Assembly: GCA_038227745.1 (NCBI GenBank)
Contig: JBBRPS010000258.1
Coordinates: 1 to 12,325, forward strand
Direction of reading: 5' to 3'
DNA length: 12,325 bases
Source: DASPXY01 sp038227745
GTDB taxonomy: Bacteria; Planctomycetota; Planctomycetia; Gemmatales; Gemmataceae
The translations under genes and the position numbers were made by a program. Positions 1-6,221 of the stretch are shown piece by piece; positions within the stretch are counted from its first letter, which is position 1; each line of letters starts with the position of its first letter. The notes beneath the pieces were generated by a model that was given only the letters and a program-made list of their open reading frames with translations, searched no databases and had not been told where the DNA came from.

Positions 1-1
1 C

Positions 2-1798
2 CTCGACGTCTCCCCCGACGGCAAGCTCCTGCTCGCCGCCAACGCGGACAACGCCTCCGTCACCGTCGTGGACACCGCCGCCCGCAAGGCCCTGCGCGAG
101 ATCAAGGTCGGCAAGAAGCCCGAGGGCGTCACCTGGATCGGCAACGGCCCCCTCGCCGCCGTCACCGTCTACAACGACGCCCAGGTCGCCATCCTCGACG
201 CCCTCGCCGGCCGCGTCGTCCGCACCATCCCCGTGTCCCCGGAGCCGTACGGCATCGTCGCGGACAGGGAAGGCCGTCGCGCCTGGGTCACGCACGAGTA
301 CCCCGGCACCGTCAGCGAGATCGACCTCAAGGCGTACAAGGTCGTCCGCGTGTACAAGGTCGGCTCCTTCGTCCGCGGCATCGCCCTGGCGCCCGACGAG
401 AAGCGCGTCTACGTCAGCGAGTTCTACACCGGCATCCTCCGCGCCGTGGACGTCGCCACTGGGACCGTCGTCGATGCGTGGAAGGGCCACTCGACCGATA
501 ACCTCGCCCGCCACGTCGTCCTGCACCCGCGGCGGCCCAAGGCGTACCTGTCGCACATCCGCTCGATGGTCAACGTCATCGACGGCGGCGGCTCGATCTT
601 CCCGCAGCTGTCGGTCTGCGACCTCAAGCCCGGTGAGGGCCGGCGGCGCACCTCCTTCGGCATGGACACCTACAACGGCGTCTACGTCGTCACCAACTCC
701 TGGGAGGCCGACGTCTCGCCCGACGGCAAGCGCATCTACACGATCTACGCCGGCACCAACGACATGAACGTCTCCGACGTCATCGACGACGATTACAAGG
801 AAATCGAGCGCGTCGGCTCGGCGGTGCGCGTCGGCCAGAACCCGCGCGCCGTCCGCGTCAGCCCCGACGGCAAGAGCGTCTACATCTACAACACGCTCGA
901 CTTCGCGGTGGCCGTCCACGATGCGAACCTGCGCAAGCTCGGCAGCGTCACGGTGTGTGCGCCGCCCAAGACGCCGGAGTGGGTGCGCGGCAAGATCCTC
1001 TTCAACACGGCGAATTATCCGCTGTCGGGCCGCCGCTGGATCGCCTGCGCCTCGTGCCACCCCGACGGCCACAGCGACGGCCGCACCTGGCAGAACCCCG
1101 AGGGCCTGCGCAAGACGACGGCGATGTTCGGCATGGCGCACACGCACCCGCTGCACTACTCGGCCGACCGCGACGAGGTGCAGGATTTCGAGTACACGAT
1201 CCGCAGTCCGCTGATGGCCGGCGGCGGCCTCCTCGAGGGGCCGCTCCCGCCGAAACGCGGCTTCGCCAAGATCGAGCTGAAGGAGAAGCTCGGCGGCCGC
1301 AGCAAGGACCTCGACGCCCTGGCGATCTACTCGAACTCGTTCGAGTTCACGCGGCTGTCGCCGCACGCCCCATCTTCCGGCAAGCTGACGCCGGCGGCGG
1401 AGCGCGGCCAGGTGCTGTTCTTCAGCAAGGAAGTCGGCTGCGCGAAGTGCCACAGCGGCCCGTACTACACCGACAGCAATCTCAAGGAGCCGTTCAACCT
1501 GCACGACGTCGGTACGGGGAACGACGACAAGAGCGAGCGCATGGGGCCGAAATACGACACGCCATCGCTGGTCGGCGTTTACCGCACGCCGCCGTACCTG
1601 CACCACGGCAGGGCGAAGACGCTGCACGAGGTGCTGACGACGTACAACAAGCAGGACAAGCACGGGCGGACCAGCCACCTGCAGCCGGCCCAGCTCGACG
1701 ACCTGGTGGAGTTCCTGCGGTCGCTGCCGTACGAGCCGCCGCCGGTCGTGACGCCGAACACGGTCCAGTACCGCGTGCCGCCCGAGAAGAACAAGTGA
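2..1798 (+). CDS. Beta-propeller / di-haem cytochrome c peroxidase fusion protein (5' truncated)
   Basis: The reading frame is open to the left window edge and already encodes propeller sequence (LDVSPDGK near base 2), so the true start is outside the window; a GTG at 68 is only an internal codon. About the first 950 bases encode a YVTN/YncE-type beta-propeller with recurring SPDGK or APDEK blade motifs. The C-terminal half is a MauG/CcpA-like di-haem domain with two c-type haem sites, CASCH (1046-1060) and CAKCH (1439-1453), followed by the family's TPSLVGVYRTPPYLHHGR segment and a closing LDDLVEFLRSLP helix. Known members reduce peroxide or modify proteins by electron transfer in the periplasm. 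Export is expected because haem c is attached there, but the signal peptide is not in view. The substrate is unknown. The fold assignments are firm; peroxidase activity is inferred. Confidence 0.88.
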   Translation, partial: LDVSPDGKLLLAANADNASVTVVDTAARKALREIKVGKKPEGVTWIGNGPLAAVTVYNDAQVAILDALAGRVVRTIPVSPEPYGIVADREGRRAWVTHEYPGTVSEIDLKAYKVVRVYKVGSFVRGIALAPDEKRVYVSEFYTGILRAVDVATGTVVDAWKGHSTDNLARHVVLHPRRPKAYLSHIRSMVNVIDGGGSIFPQLSVCDLKPGEGRRRTSFGMDTYNGVYVVTNSWEADVSPDGKRIYTIYAGTNDMNVSDVIDDDYKEIERVGSAVRVGQNPRAVRVSPDGKSVYIYNTLDFAVAVHDANLRKLGSVTVCAPPKTPEWVRGKILFNTANYPLSGRRWIACASCHPDGHSDGRTWQNPEGLRKTTAMFGMAHTHPLHYSADRDEVQDFEYTIRSPLMAGGGLLEGPLPPKRGFAKIELKEKLGGRSKDLDALAIYSNSFEFTRLSPHAPSSGKLTPAAERGQVLFFSKEVGCAKCHSGPYYTDSNLKEPFNLHDVGTGNDDKSERMGPKYDTPSLVGVYRTPPYLHHGRAKTLHEVLTTYNKQDKHGRTSHLQPAQLDDLVEFLRSLPYEPPPVVTPNTVQYRVPPEKNK

Positions 1799-1807
1799 TT
1801 CTGCCGC

Positions 1808-1935
1808 TGGCGGGCGCTTTGGAGTGCGGCGCTCGGCGCCGCTTTCCCTCTTTCTTTCATTGTCGTCCCCCGAGGCCCGGGGAGAGAAAAAGAAAGGAAA
1901 GCGGCGCCGAGCGCCGCACTCCAAAGCGCCCGCCA
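1808..1935. repeat. 40-bp perfect inverted repeat with 48-base loop
   Basis: The left arm 1808-1847 and right arm 1896-1935 are exact reverse complements over 40 bases. The arms contain GGAGTGCGGCGCTCGGCGCC. The loop continues as C/T-rich on the left and A/G-rich on the right, so pairing goes on imperfectly. The repeat starts 10 bases after the peroxidase stop codon and could end transcription or stabilise that mRNA, although no T run follows. A 45-base stretch of the left arm and adjoining loop (1814-1858) recurs at 12279-12323 with one mismatch, so this is a dispersed genomic repeat rather than a private terminator. Confidence 0.9.
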
Positions 1936-1975
1936 TCCACTCAAAGCCGCAATCGGCCCAAGAAGAGGAAACCCG

Positions 1976-2749
1976 ATGAACCCCGAGTGGCGCTCCCGTT
2001 ACGAGGTCGCGGTCGAGGCGGCGCAGCAGGCGGGGCAGCTCGCGCTGGGCTACTTTGACACCGCCGTGACGGTGGAGTGGAAGCAGGATCGCAGCCCCGT
2101 CACCGTCGCCGACCGCGAGGCCGAGGCGCTGCTGCGCAAGACGCTGCTCGGAGCGTTTCCCGGCGACGGCTTCCTCGGCGAGGAGTCGGGCGACACGCCG
2201 GGGCCGTCGGGCTTCCGCTGGATCATCGACCCCATCGATGGCACGCGCAGCTTCGTCCGCGGCGTGCCGCTCTGGGGCACCCTCGTCGGTCTGGAGTACA
2301 AGGGCGAGCAGATCGCCGGCGTCGCCGTAGCGCCGGCCCTGAGGCAGACCTACCGGGCGCTGCGCGGCGACGGCGCCTACCGCGACGGGCGCCGCATCCG
2401 TGTCTCGGACGTCGCCACGCTGGCCGAGTCGCACCTGTTCTATTCGAGCGTGAGCTGGTTCGTGAAGGCGGGCGCGCAGGACGTGTTCCTGAAGCTGGCG
2501 GCGCAGACGCAGCGGCAGCGCGGCTACGGCGACTTCTGGGGCTTCGTGCTGGTGGCGCAGGGGTCGGGGGACGTGATGCTGGAGCACGGCTGTCATGCGT
2601 GGGACCTGGCCGCCCTGCAAGTGATCGTCGAGGAGGCGGGCGGCCGCATGACCGCGTGGGACGGCAAGCCCGACATCCACCGGCCCGATGTGATCGCCAG
2701 CAACGGCCGACTGCACGAGGCGGTCCTGGCCGTGCTGCACGGGGAGTGA
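1976..2749 (+). CDS. hisN: Inositol monophosphatase family phosphatase, probably histidinol-phosphatase (HisN type)
   Basis: The 257-residue protein has the full length of the Mg-dependent inositol-phosphatase superfamily. The metal-binding set is complete: GEES at residues 68-71, DPIDGT at 85-90 and WDLAA at 209-213 (D210). The wording of the motifs (IDPIDGTRSFVRGVPLWG, and RGYGDFWGFVLVAQGSGD ahead of the last metal site) resembles the HisN branch, which removes phosphate from L-histidinol phosphate in histidine synthesis, more than true inositol or fructose phosphatases. It is a soluble cytoplasmic protein with no signal peptide. The ATG at 1976 has an AGAGG ribosome site at 1964-1968, seven bases upstream. 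No other his gene lies nearby, so the substrate rests on sequence resemblance alone; a general inositol or nucleotide phosphatase (SuhB or CysQ type) is the alternative. Confidence 0.82.
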   Translation: MNPEWRSRYEVAVEAAQQAGQLALGYFDTAVTVEWKQDRSPVTVADREAEALLRKTLLGAFPGDGFLGEESGDTPGPSGFRWIIDPIDGTRSFVRGVPLWGTLVGLEYKGEQIAGVAVAPALRQTYRALRGDGAYRDGRRIRVSDVATLAESHLFYSSVSWFVKAGAQDVFLKLAAQTQRQRGYGDFWGFVLVAQGSGDVMLEHGCHAWDLAALQVIVEEAGGRMTAWDGKPDIHRPDVIASNGRLHEAVLAVLHGE

Positions 2750-2807
2750 ACTGCGCCGCCGGCCCGGGTGTCCCCGCTGATGATAATGAGCCCATGTTCG
2801 GTCGGGG

Positions 2808-2813
2808 AAGGAG
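2808..2813 (+). promoter_or_regulatory. Ribosome binding site deciding the DUF433 start
   Basis: AAGGAG lies seven bases before the ATG at 2821. An in-frame ATG at 2794 lies upstream of this site and has no comparable Shine-Dalgarno sequence, so 2821 is preferred. Confidence 0.75.
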
Positions 2814-2820
2814 TACAGCG

Positions 2821-3216
2821 ATGTCTACCTCTTCAGCCAACGGCCCGGGAAGCAGCTCACCCCCAGCGAGCCCGGTCGTCGTCGAGACCGAGTACGGCCC
2901 GAAGATCGTGGGCACCCGGATCACGGTCTACGACGTCTACTATTATGTCCTCAAAGGACGCTCTGCGGAGCGGATCGCGGAAATCCTCCCCCTGACGGTG
3001 GCTCAGGTCCGTGCGGTGAGCGAGTACATCACTGCCCACCAGGAGGCGGTTCACGCGGTTCACGAGCAGATCGAGCAGCGCATCGCCCGCGGACACCCGC
3101 CGGAAGTACAGGCGAAACTGGACGCCATCCACGCGAAATACGCGCCGATCTGGGCGGAGCGCCGTGCCCTTGGATTGGAGGATGGCGGTGAAGCAGATCC
3201 CTTTTTCCTCGTCTGA
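2821..3216 (+). CDS. DUF433 domain protein (VapB45-like helix-turn-helix), orphan
   Basis: The 131-residue protein has a Ser/Pro-rich leader (residues 1-20), then a DUF433 domain at about 22-75 with the typical IVGTRITVYDVYYYVLKGRS and IAEILPLTVAQVRAVSEYI segments. An additional helical, charged tail runs from about 76 to 125. DUF433 proteins are small winged-helix-like proteins often encoded beside a PIN-like DUF5615 toxin and regarded as antitoxins. No such partner lies on either side here: the phosphatase is upstream and mtnA begins nine bases downstream. The close spacing suggests co-transcription with mtnA. The gene uses more A/T-ending codons than its neighbours. The family is recognised with good confidence; the function, such as an orphan DNA-binding regulator, is unknown. 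Confidence 0.8.
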   Translation: MSTSSANGPGSSSPPASPVVVETEYGPKIVGTRITVYDVYYYVLKGRSAERIAEILPLTVAQVRAVSEYITAHQEAVHAVHEQIEQRIARGHPPEVQAKLDAIHAKYAPIWAERRALGLEDGGEADPFFLV

Positions 3217-3225
3217 CGCTCCTCC

Positions 3226-4311
3226 ATGACTCCCCCCCGCACCCTCGAATGGATCGGCGGCACCGACGGCTTCGTGCGCCTGCTCGACCAGACGCTCCTG
3301 CCGACGCGCCTCGAATACCGTGACTGCCGCACCGTGGAGGACGTCTGGGAGGCGATCAAGGTCCTGCGCGTCCGCGGCGCCCCGGCCATCGGCGTCGCCG
3401 CGGCGATGGGCGTCGTCCTCGGCGTGCAAGGGTTCAGCGAAAAGACCCGTGGCGCCTACGCCCGCAGAGTGCATGAGGTCGCCAATTACCTTCGTTCCAG
3501 CCGGCCCACGGCTGTCAACCTCTTCTGGGCACTCGACCGCATGGAGCGGCGAATCCAGGCCATGACCTGGCAAGTCTCAGGTTCAACGTCGGATTACGAG
3601 CCGCCAGGAGTGTGGCTTACCGGGGTGTTGCTCGAAGAAGCACTCGCCATCGAGGAAGAAGATCGGCAGATGTGCCGCGCCATCGGCCGTGTCGGCGCCT
3701 CCCTGATCCGCGAGGGGCAGGGCGTCCTGACGCACTGCAACGCCGGCGGCCTGGCGACCGCGGACTACGGCACCGCCCTCGCCGTCATGTTCACCGCCGC
3801 CGAGCAGGGCCGCAAGTTCCAGGTCTTTGCCGACGAGACGCGGCCGCTGCTCCAGGGCGCCCGCCTGACCGCGTGGGAGCTGCAGCAGCGCGGCCTCGAC
3901 GTGACGCTCATCTGCGACAACATGGCCGCCCAGGTGATGAAGGAGGGCCGCGTTCACCTCGTCGTCACCGGCGCCGACCGCATCGCGGCGAACGGCGACA
4001 CGGCGAACAAGATCGGCACCTACGGCGTGGCGCTGCTGGCCCGCGCCCACGGCATCCCGTTCTACGTCGCCGCCCCGAGCAGCACCTTCGACCTCAGCCT
4101 GGCGACCGGCGACACCATCCCCATCGAGCAGCGCGACCCGCGCGAGATCACCCACGGCATGGGCAGGCAGACGGCGCCGGACGGCGTCAAGGTCTACAAT
4201 CCCGCGTTCGACGTCACGCCCGCCCACCTCATCGCCGGCCTCATCACTGAGCGCGGCCTTATCCAGCCCGTCAGCGCGGCGACCATCCGCGCCACCCTCG
4301 CCTCGCAGTGA
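3226..4311 (+). CDS. mtnA: S-methyl-5-thioribose-1-phosphate isomerase
   Basis: The 361-residue protein is a MtnA-type aldose-ketose isomerase of the eIF2B-alpha-like fold. It converts methylthioribose-1-phosphate to methylthioribulose-1-phosphate in methionine salvage or the related DHAP shunt. Family landmarks are present: LDQTLLPTRLEYR (20-32), the phosphate-binding RGAPAIG (50-56), SRPTAVNLFWALDRM (92-106), catalytic Cys171 in THCNAGGLATADYG, catalytic Asp251 in GADRIAANGDTANKIGTYG with Lys262 after it, and ADETRPLLQGARLTAWEL between. The Cys-Asp spacing of 80 equals that of the characterised Bacillus enzyme (Cys160, Asp240). Residues about 113-130 look like a small insertion and, with about 68-140 overall, show less GC-biased codons. 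No clear Shine-Dalgarno precedes the ATG; the nine-base gap from the DUF433 stop suggests translational coupling. No other salvage gene is in the window. Confidence 0.95.
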   Translation: MTPPRTLEWIGGTDGFVRLLDQTLLPTRLEYRDCRTVEDVWEAIKVLRVRGAPAIGVAAAMGVVLGVQGFSEKTRGAYARRVHEVANYLRSSRPTAVNLFWALDRMERRIQAMTWQVSGSTSDYEPPGVWLTGVLLEEALAIEEEDRQMCRAIGRVGASLIREGQGVLTHCNAGGLATADYGTALAVMFTAAEQGRKFQVFADETRPLLQGARLTAWELQQRGLDVTLICDNMAAQVMKEGRVHLVVTGADRIAANGDTANKIGTYGVALLARAHGIPFYVAAPSSTFDLSLATGDTIPIEQRDPREITHGMGRQTAPDGVKVYNPAFDVTPAHLIAGLITERGLIQPVSAATIRATLASQ

Positions 4312-4340
4312 CCGCGTGGCCTTCTCATCTTCTGGAAACC

Positions 4341-4378
4341 GGCCGCCGTTTCCTTGCCATTTCTGGGAAACGGCGGCC
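4341..4378. repeat. Hairpin with 13-bp perfect stem downstream of mtnA
   Basis: GGCCGCCGTTTCC (4341-4353) pairs exactly with GGAAACGGCGGCC (4366-4378) around a 12-base loop. There is no T run after it. It sits 29 bases after the mtnA stop and may protect the 3' end or be another dispersed palindrome. Confidence 0.75.
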
Positions 4379-4381
4379 CAC

Positions 4382-4405
4382 AACCGCTCCCGGACAGCGG
4401 TTTTT
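4382..4405 (+). terminator. Probable intrinsic terminator after mtnA
   Basis: AACCGCT (4382-4388) pairs with AGCGGTT (4396-4402) around a seven-base loop and runs into five T residues (4401-4405). It lies between the mtnA stop and the promoter of the respiratory operon, where a terminator is expected. The stem is short (7 bp) and the T tract partly overlaps it, so strength is uncertain. A further GC-only stem, GGCGGC/GCCGCC, follows at 4410-4424. Confidence 0.5.
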
Positions 4406-4490
4406 CCGCGGCGGCGCGGCCGCCACGAGCGTCTCGCGTTGGCACCGGCTTTGCGACTCGTTCCTCGCCGATCCCCGCCGATGAAAAGTG

Positions 4491-4518
4491 TTGACAACCC
4501 CAGACGGGCAACTACAAC
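4491..4518 (+). promoter_or_regulatory. Predicted sigma70-type promoter of the Rieske/cytochrome b operon
   Basis: A perfect -35 box TTGACA (4491-4496) is followed after 16 bases by TACAAC (4513-4518), matching four of six -10 positions. The surroundings (GATGAAAAGTG before, ACTACAACAC within) are AT-enriched against a very GC-rich background. The site lies 67 bases before the Rieske ATG and after the probable terminator. No experimental start site is known. Confidence 0.55.
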
Positions 4519-4585
4519 ACTCCCCGAGGGGCGGCGAGCAGCCCGTCATTCCCGAATCTAACCACTCTGGAGTGAGATAACCCGC

Positions 4586-5245
4586 ATGTCGGACCCGGCC
4601 CCCAATCCCAACCAAAATCCGCCCGCCGGCGCCACCCCGGCCCCGAACGCGCCCTCGACTGCCGTGACCGCGAACCCGCCCGCGAAGCCCGCCCTGCCGC
4701 CGAAGCCCGCCGCGCCCGCCAAGGCCGGCGGCAAGGGACCGACGCGCCGCGGCTTCCTCTTCTTCGGCAGCTGGATCGCCGTCGGCTGGTTCACCATGAC
4801 GGCGTCGCTGCTCGCCATGGTCCTCGGCACCGTCCGCTTCCTGTTCCCCAACGTCCTGTCCGAGCCGCCCACCACCTTCAAGGCCGGCACGCCCGACCAG
4901 TACGACGAGGGCAAGGTCGATGACCGCTTCAAGACGGTCGGCTGCTGGGTCGTCCGCAACCGCAACGAGCAGGACCAGGACACCCTTTACGCCCTGAGCA
5001 CGACCTGCACGCACCTCGGCTGCACGCCCAACTGGCTCGAGGGCGAAAAGAAGTTCAAGTGCCCCTGCCACGGCAGCGGCTTCAAGATCTCCGGCGTCAA
5101 CTTTGAAGGCCCCGCCCCGCGGCCTCTGGAGCGTTATGCCATCCGCCTTGGCGACGATGGCCAGATCGTCGTCGATAAGGCGCGCAAGTTTCAGAAGGAG
5201 CTGGGGCAGTGGAGCGAGCCGGATTCGTACATCCTGTTGGGCTAA
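4586..5245 (+). CDS. petC: Rieske [2Fe-2S] iron-sulfur protein of a b6f/bc-type complex
   Basis: The 219-residue protein carries both Rieske boxes, CTHLGC (141-146) and CPCHGSGF (159-166). C141, H143, C159 and H162 would bind the 2Fe-2S cluster, and C146-C161 would form the disulfide. It takes one electron from quinol at the Qo site and passes it to a cytochrome c. The N terminus (1-50) is a low-complexity Pro/Ala/Asn leader, followed by TRRGFL (53-58), a twin-arginine-like motif, and one membrane helix at about 58-86, the usual uncleaved Tat anchor. Residue 166 is Phe where mitochondrial-type proteins have a Tyr that raises cluster potential. The ATG at 4586 follows GGAGTGAG (4569-4576). It is the first gene of the operon; the petC symbol reflects the b6-type partner next door and qcrA would be equally fair. 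Confidence 0.93.
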   Translation: MSDPAPNPNQNPPAGATPAPNAPSTAVTANPPAKPALPPKPAAPAKAGGKGPTRRGFLFFGSWIAVGWFTMTASLLAMVLGTVRFLFPNVLSEPPTTFKAGTPDQYDEGKVDDRFKTVGCWVVRNRNEQDQDTLYALSTTCTHLGCTPNWLEGEKKFKCPCHGSGFKISGVNFEGPAPRPLERYAIRLGDDGQIVVDKARKFQKELGQWSEPDSYILLG

Positions 5246-5256
5246 CGGGCTGTCAC

Positions 5257-5310
5257 GTAGGGTGGGCACTGCCCACCGTCAGGCCGAATGGTGGGCAGTG
5301 CCCACCCTAC
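5257..5310. repeat. 21-bp perfect inverted repeat between Rieske and cytochrome b genes
   Basis: The left arm 5257-5277 (GTAGGGTGGGCACTGCCCAC plus C) and right arm 5290-5310 are exact reverse complements around a 12-base loop. Each arm is also almost palindromic by itself (GGTGGGCA-C-TGCCCACC), so two smaller hairpins are an alternative fold. It starts 12 bases after the Rieske stop. It looks like a REP-type dispersed palindrome lying inside an operon. Confidence 0.88.
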
Positions 5311-5334
5311 ACGGAATCGGCTGATTCCAGCGCT

Positions 5335-5340
5335 GAAGGG
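5335..5340 (+). promoter_or_regulatory. Ribosome binding site deciding the cytochrome b start
   Basis: GAAGGG lies six bases before the ATG at 5347. The reading frame stays open further left, but that part would overlap the Rieske 3' end and translate the palindromic repeat, so the start is placed at 5347. Confidence 0.65.
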
Positions 5341-5346
5341 ACATCC

Positions 5347-6120
5347 ATGGCGATCGGTGACTATATCCGCAACACGCAGGTGTGGAAGAGCATCTTCCGG
5401 CACCCGGCGCCCCGCGACCGGCGCAACCGCGTCGTGGTGATGCTGACCAACGTCTTCCTGCACCTGCACCCCGTCTCGGTGCGCAAGAGCGGCATCGCGC
5501 TCAGCTACACCTGGTGCATGGGCGGCATCACCTTCTTCCTGTTCCTGGTCGAGACGGTGACCGGCGTGCTGCTGATGTTCTACTACCGGCCGACGCTGGA
5601 GCATGCCTACAACGACATCCTGTCGCTGCGCGACGTGGCCACCCTCGGCATCCTCCGCGAGCTGCACCGCTGGGGCGCCCACGCGATGGTGATCACGATC
5701 TGGCTCCACATGTACCGCGTCTTCCTGACGGGCAGTTATAAACCGCCGCGCGAATTCAACTGGGGGGTGGGCGTAATCCTCCTGGTGTTAACCCTCCTGT
5801 TGAGTTTCACCGGCTACCTGCTGCCGTGGGACCAGCTCGCCATCTGGGCCATCACGGTTGGCAGCAACATGGCCCGCGCCACGCCGTTGCTCGGCTACGA
5901 AGGACCCGGTGCCAAGTTCCTCGCCGTCGGGGGCGTCGAGTTAATAACATCGGGGAGTGACGCGCGCTTCCTGTTGTTAGGAGGGCGCTTCGTCGGCGAG
6001 ACGGCCCTGCTGCGGTTCTACGTGCTCCACTGCGTCGCGCTGCCCTTGGCGGTGGCGTTACTCATCGCCGTCCACTTCTGGCGCGTGCGCAAGGACGGCG
6101 GCATTAGCGGAGCGCTGTGA
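5347..6120 (+). CDS. petB: Cytochrome b6-type subunit (N-terminal cytochrome b)
   Basis: The 257-residue integral membrane protein has four predicted helices: A about 52-80, B 105-127, C 140-162 and D 222-246. Haem-b ligands are H107 and H121 in helix B (spacing 14) and H228 and H243 in helix D (spacing 15, the b6 rather than bc1 spacing). Other landmarks are the KPPREFNWGVGV loop, GYLLPWDQ (156-163) and the end RKDGGISGAL, which matches the short b6 C terminus RKQGISGPL. C57 in WCMGGITFF falls where b6 and Bacillus QcrB carry the cysteine binding the extra haem ci. The subunit forms the Qi and part of the Qo site and carries electrons across the membrane. It lies between the Rieske and subunit IV genes. 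The b6 grouping is firm; the extra haem is inferred. Confidence 0.94.
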   Translation: MAIGDYIRNTQVWKSIFRHPAPRDRRNRVVVMLTNVFLHLHPVSVRKSGIALSYTWCMGGITFFLFLVETVTGVLLMFYYRPTLEHAYNDILSLRDVATLGILRELHRWGAHAMVITIWLHMYRVFLTGSYKPPREFNWGVGVILLVLTLLLSFTGYLLPWDQLAIWAITVGSNMARATPLLGYEGPGAKFLAVGGVELITSGSDARFLLLGGRFVGETALLRFYVLHCVALPLAVALLIAVHFWRVRKDGGISGAL

Positions 6121-6148
6121 TATTTCGACCGGGGACTCAGCGCGGCAT

Positions 6149-6189
6149 GCCCGTTTAGCCGCGGTTCGCAGAACCGCGGCTAAACGGGC
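6149..6189. repeat. 19-bp perfect hairpin with 3-base loop between cytochrome b and subunit IV genes
   Basis: Arms 6149-6167 and 6171-6189 pair perfectly (inner part TTTAGCCGCGGTTC / GAACCGCGGCTAAA) around GCA. It fills the middle of the 101-base gap. No T run follows. It is another dispersed-palindrome candidate, or an RNA processing or stability element that could set relative expression of the operon genes. Confidence 0.88.
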
Positions 6190-6221
6190 GCCCCGCGGCG
6201 GCCCCCTAATCAGGTAGCGTC

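Noticed and set aside
1799..1975. Small non-coding RNA gene in the gap with the 40-bp inverted repeat
   Set aside because: The recurrence of the same sequence at 12279 shows a dispersed repeat, and no promoter was visible in the gap.
2794..2796. Alternative ATG start for the DUF433 gene
   Set aside because: It is in frame, but it lies before the good ribosome site that serves 2821 and has none of its own.
2077..2820. In-frame extension upstream of the DUF433 gene, overlapping the phosphatase gene
   Set aside because: The extension is Arg/Gly-rich shadow sequence of the phosphatase gene; the AAGGAG site at 2808 places the start at 2821.
2821..4311. Toxin-antitoxin module made of the DUF433 gene and its neighbour
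   Set aside because: The neighbour is mtnA, a metabolic enzyme with complete catalytic residues, not a PIN-like toxin.
3583..4497. Antisense open frame of 304 codons opposite mtnA
   Set aside because: The composition is typical of a GC-rich shadow frame; mtnA on the + strand is unambiguous.
5209..5346. Upstream extension of the cytochrome b frame
   Set aside because: It overlaps the Rieske gene and translates the palindromic repeat; 5347 has a ribosome site and gives a normal b6 N terminus.
5257..6189. CRISPR-like repeat units
   Set aside because: The two palindromes differ in sequence and are 840 bases apart with a gene between them; there is no regular spacing.
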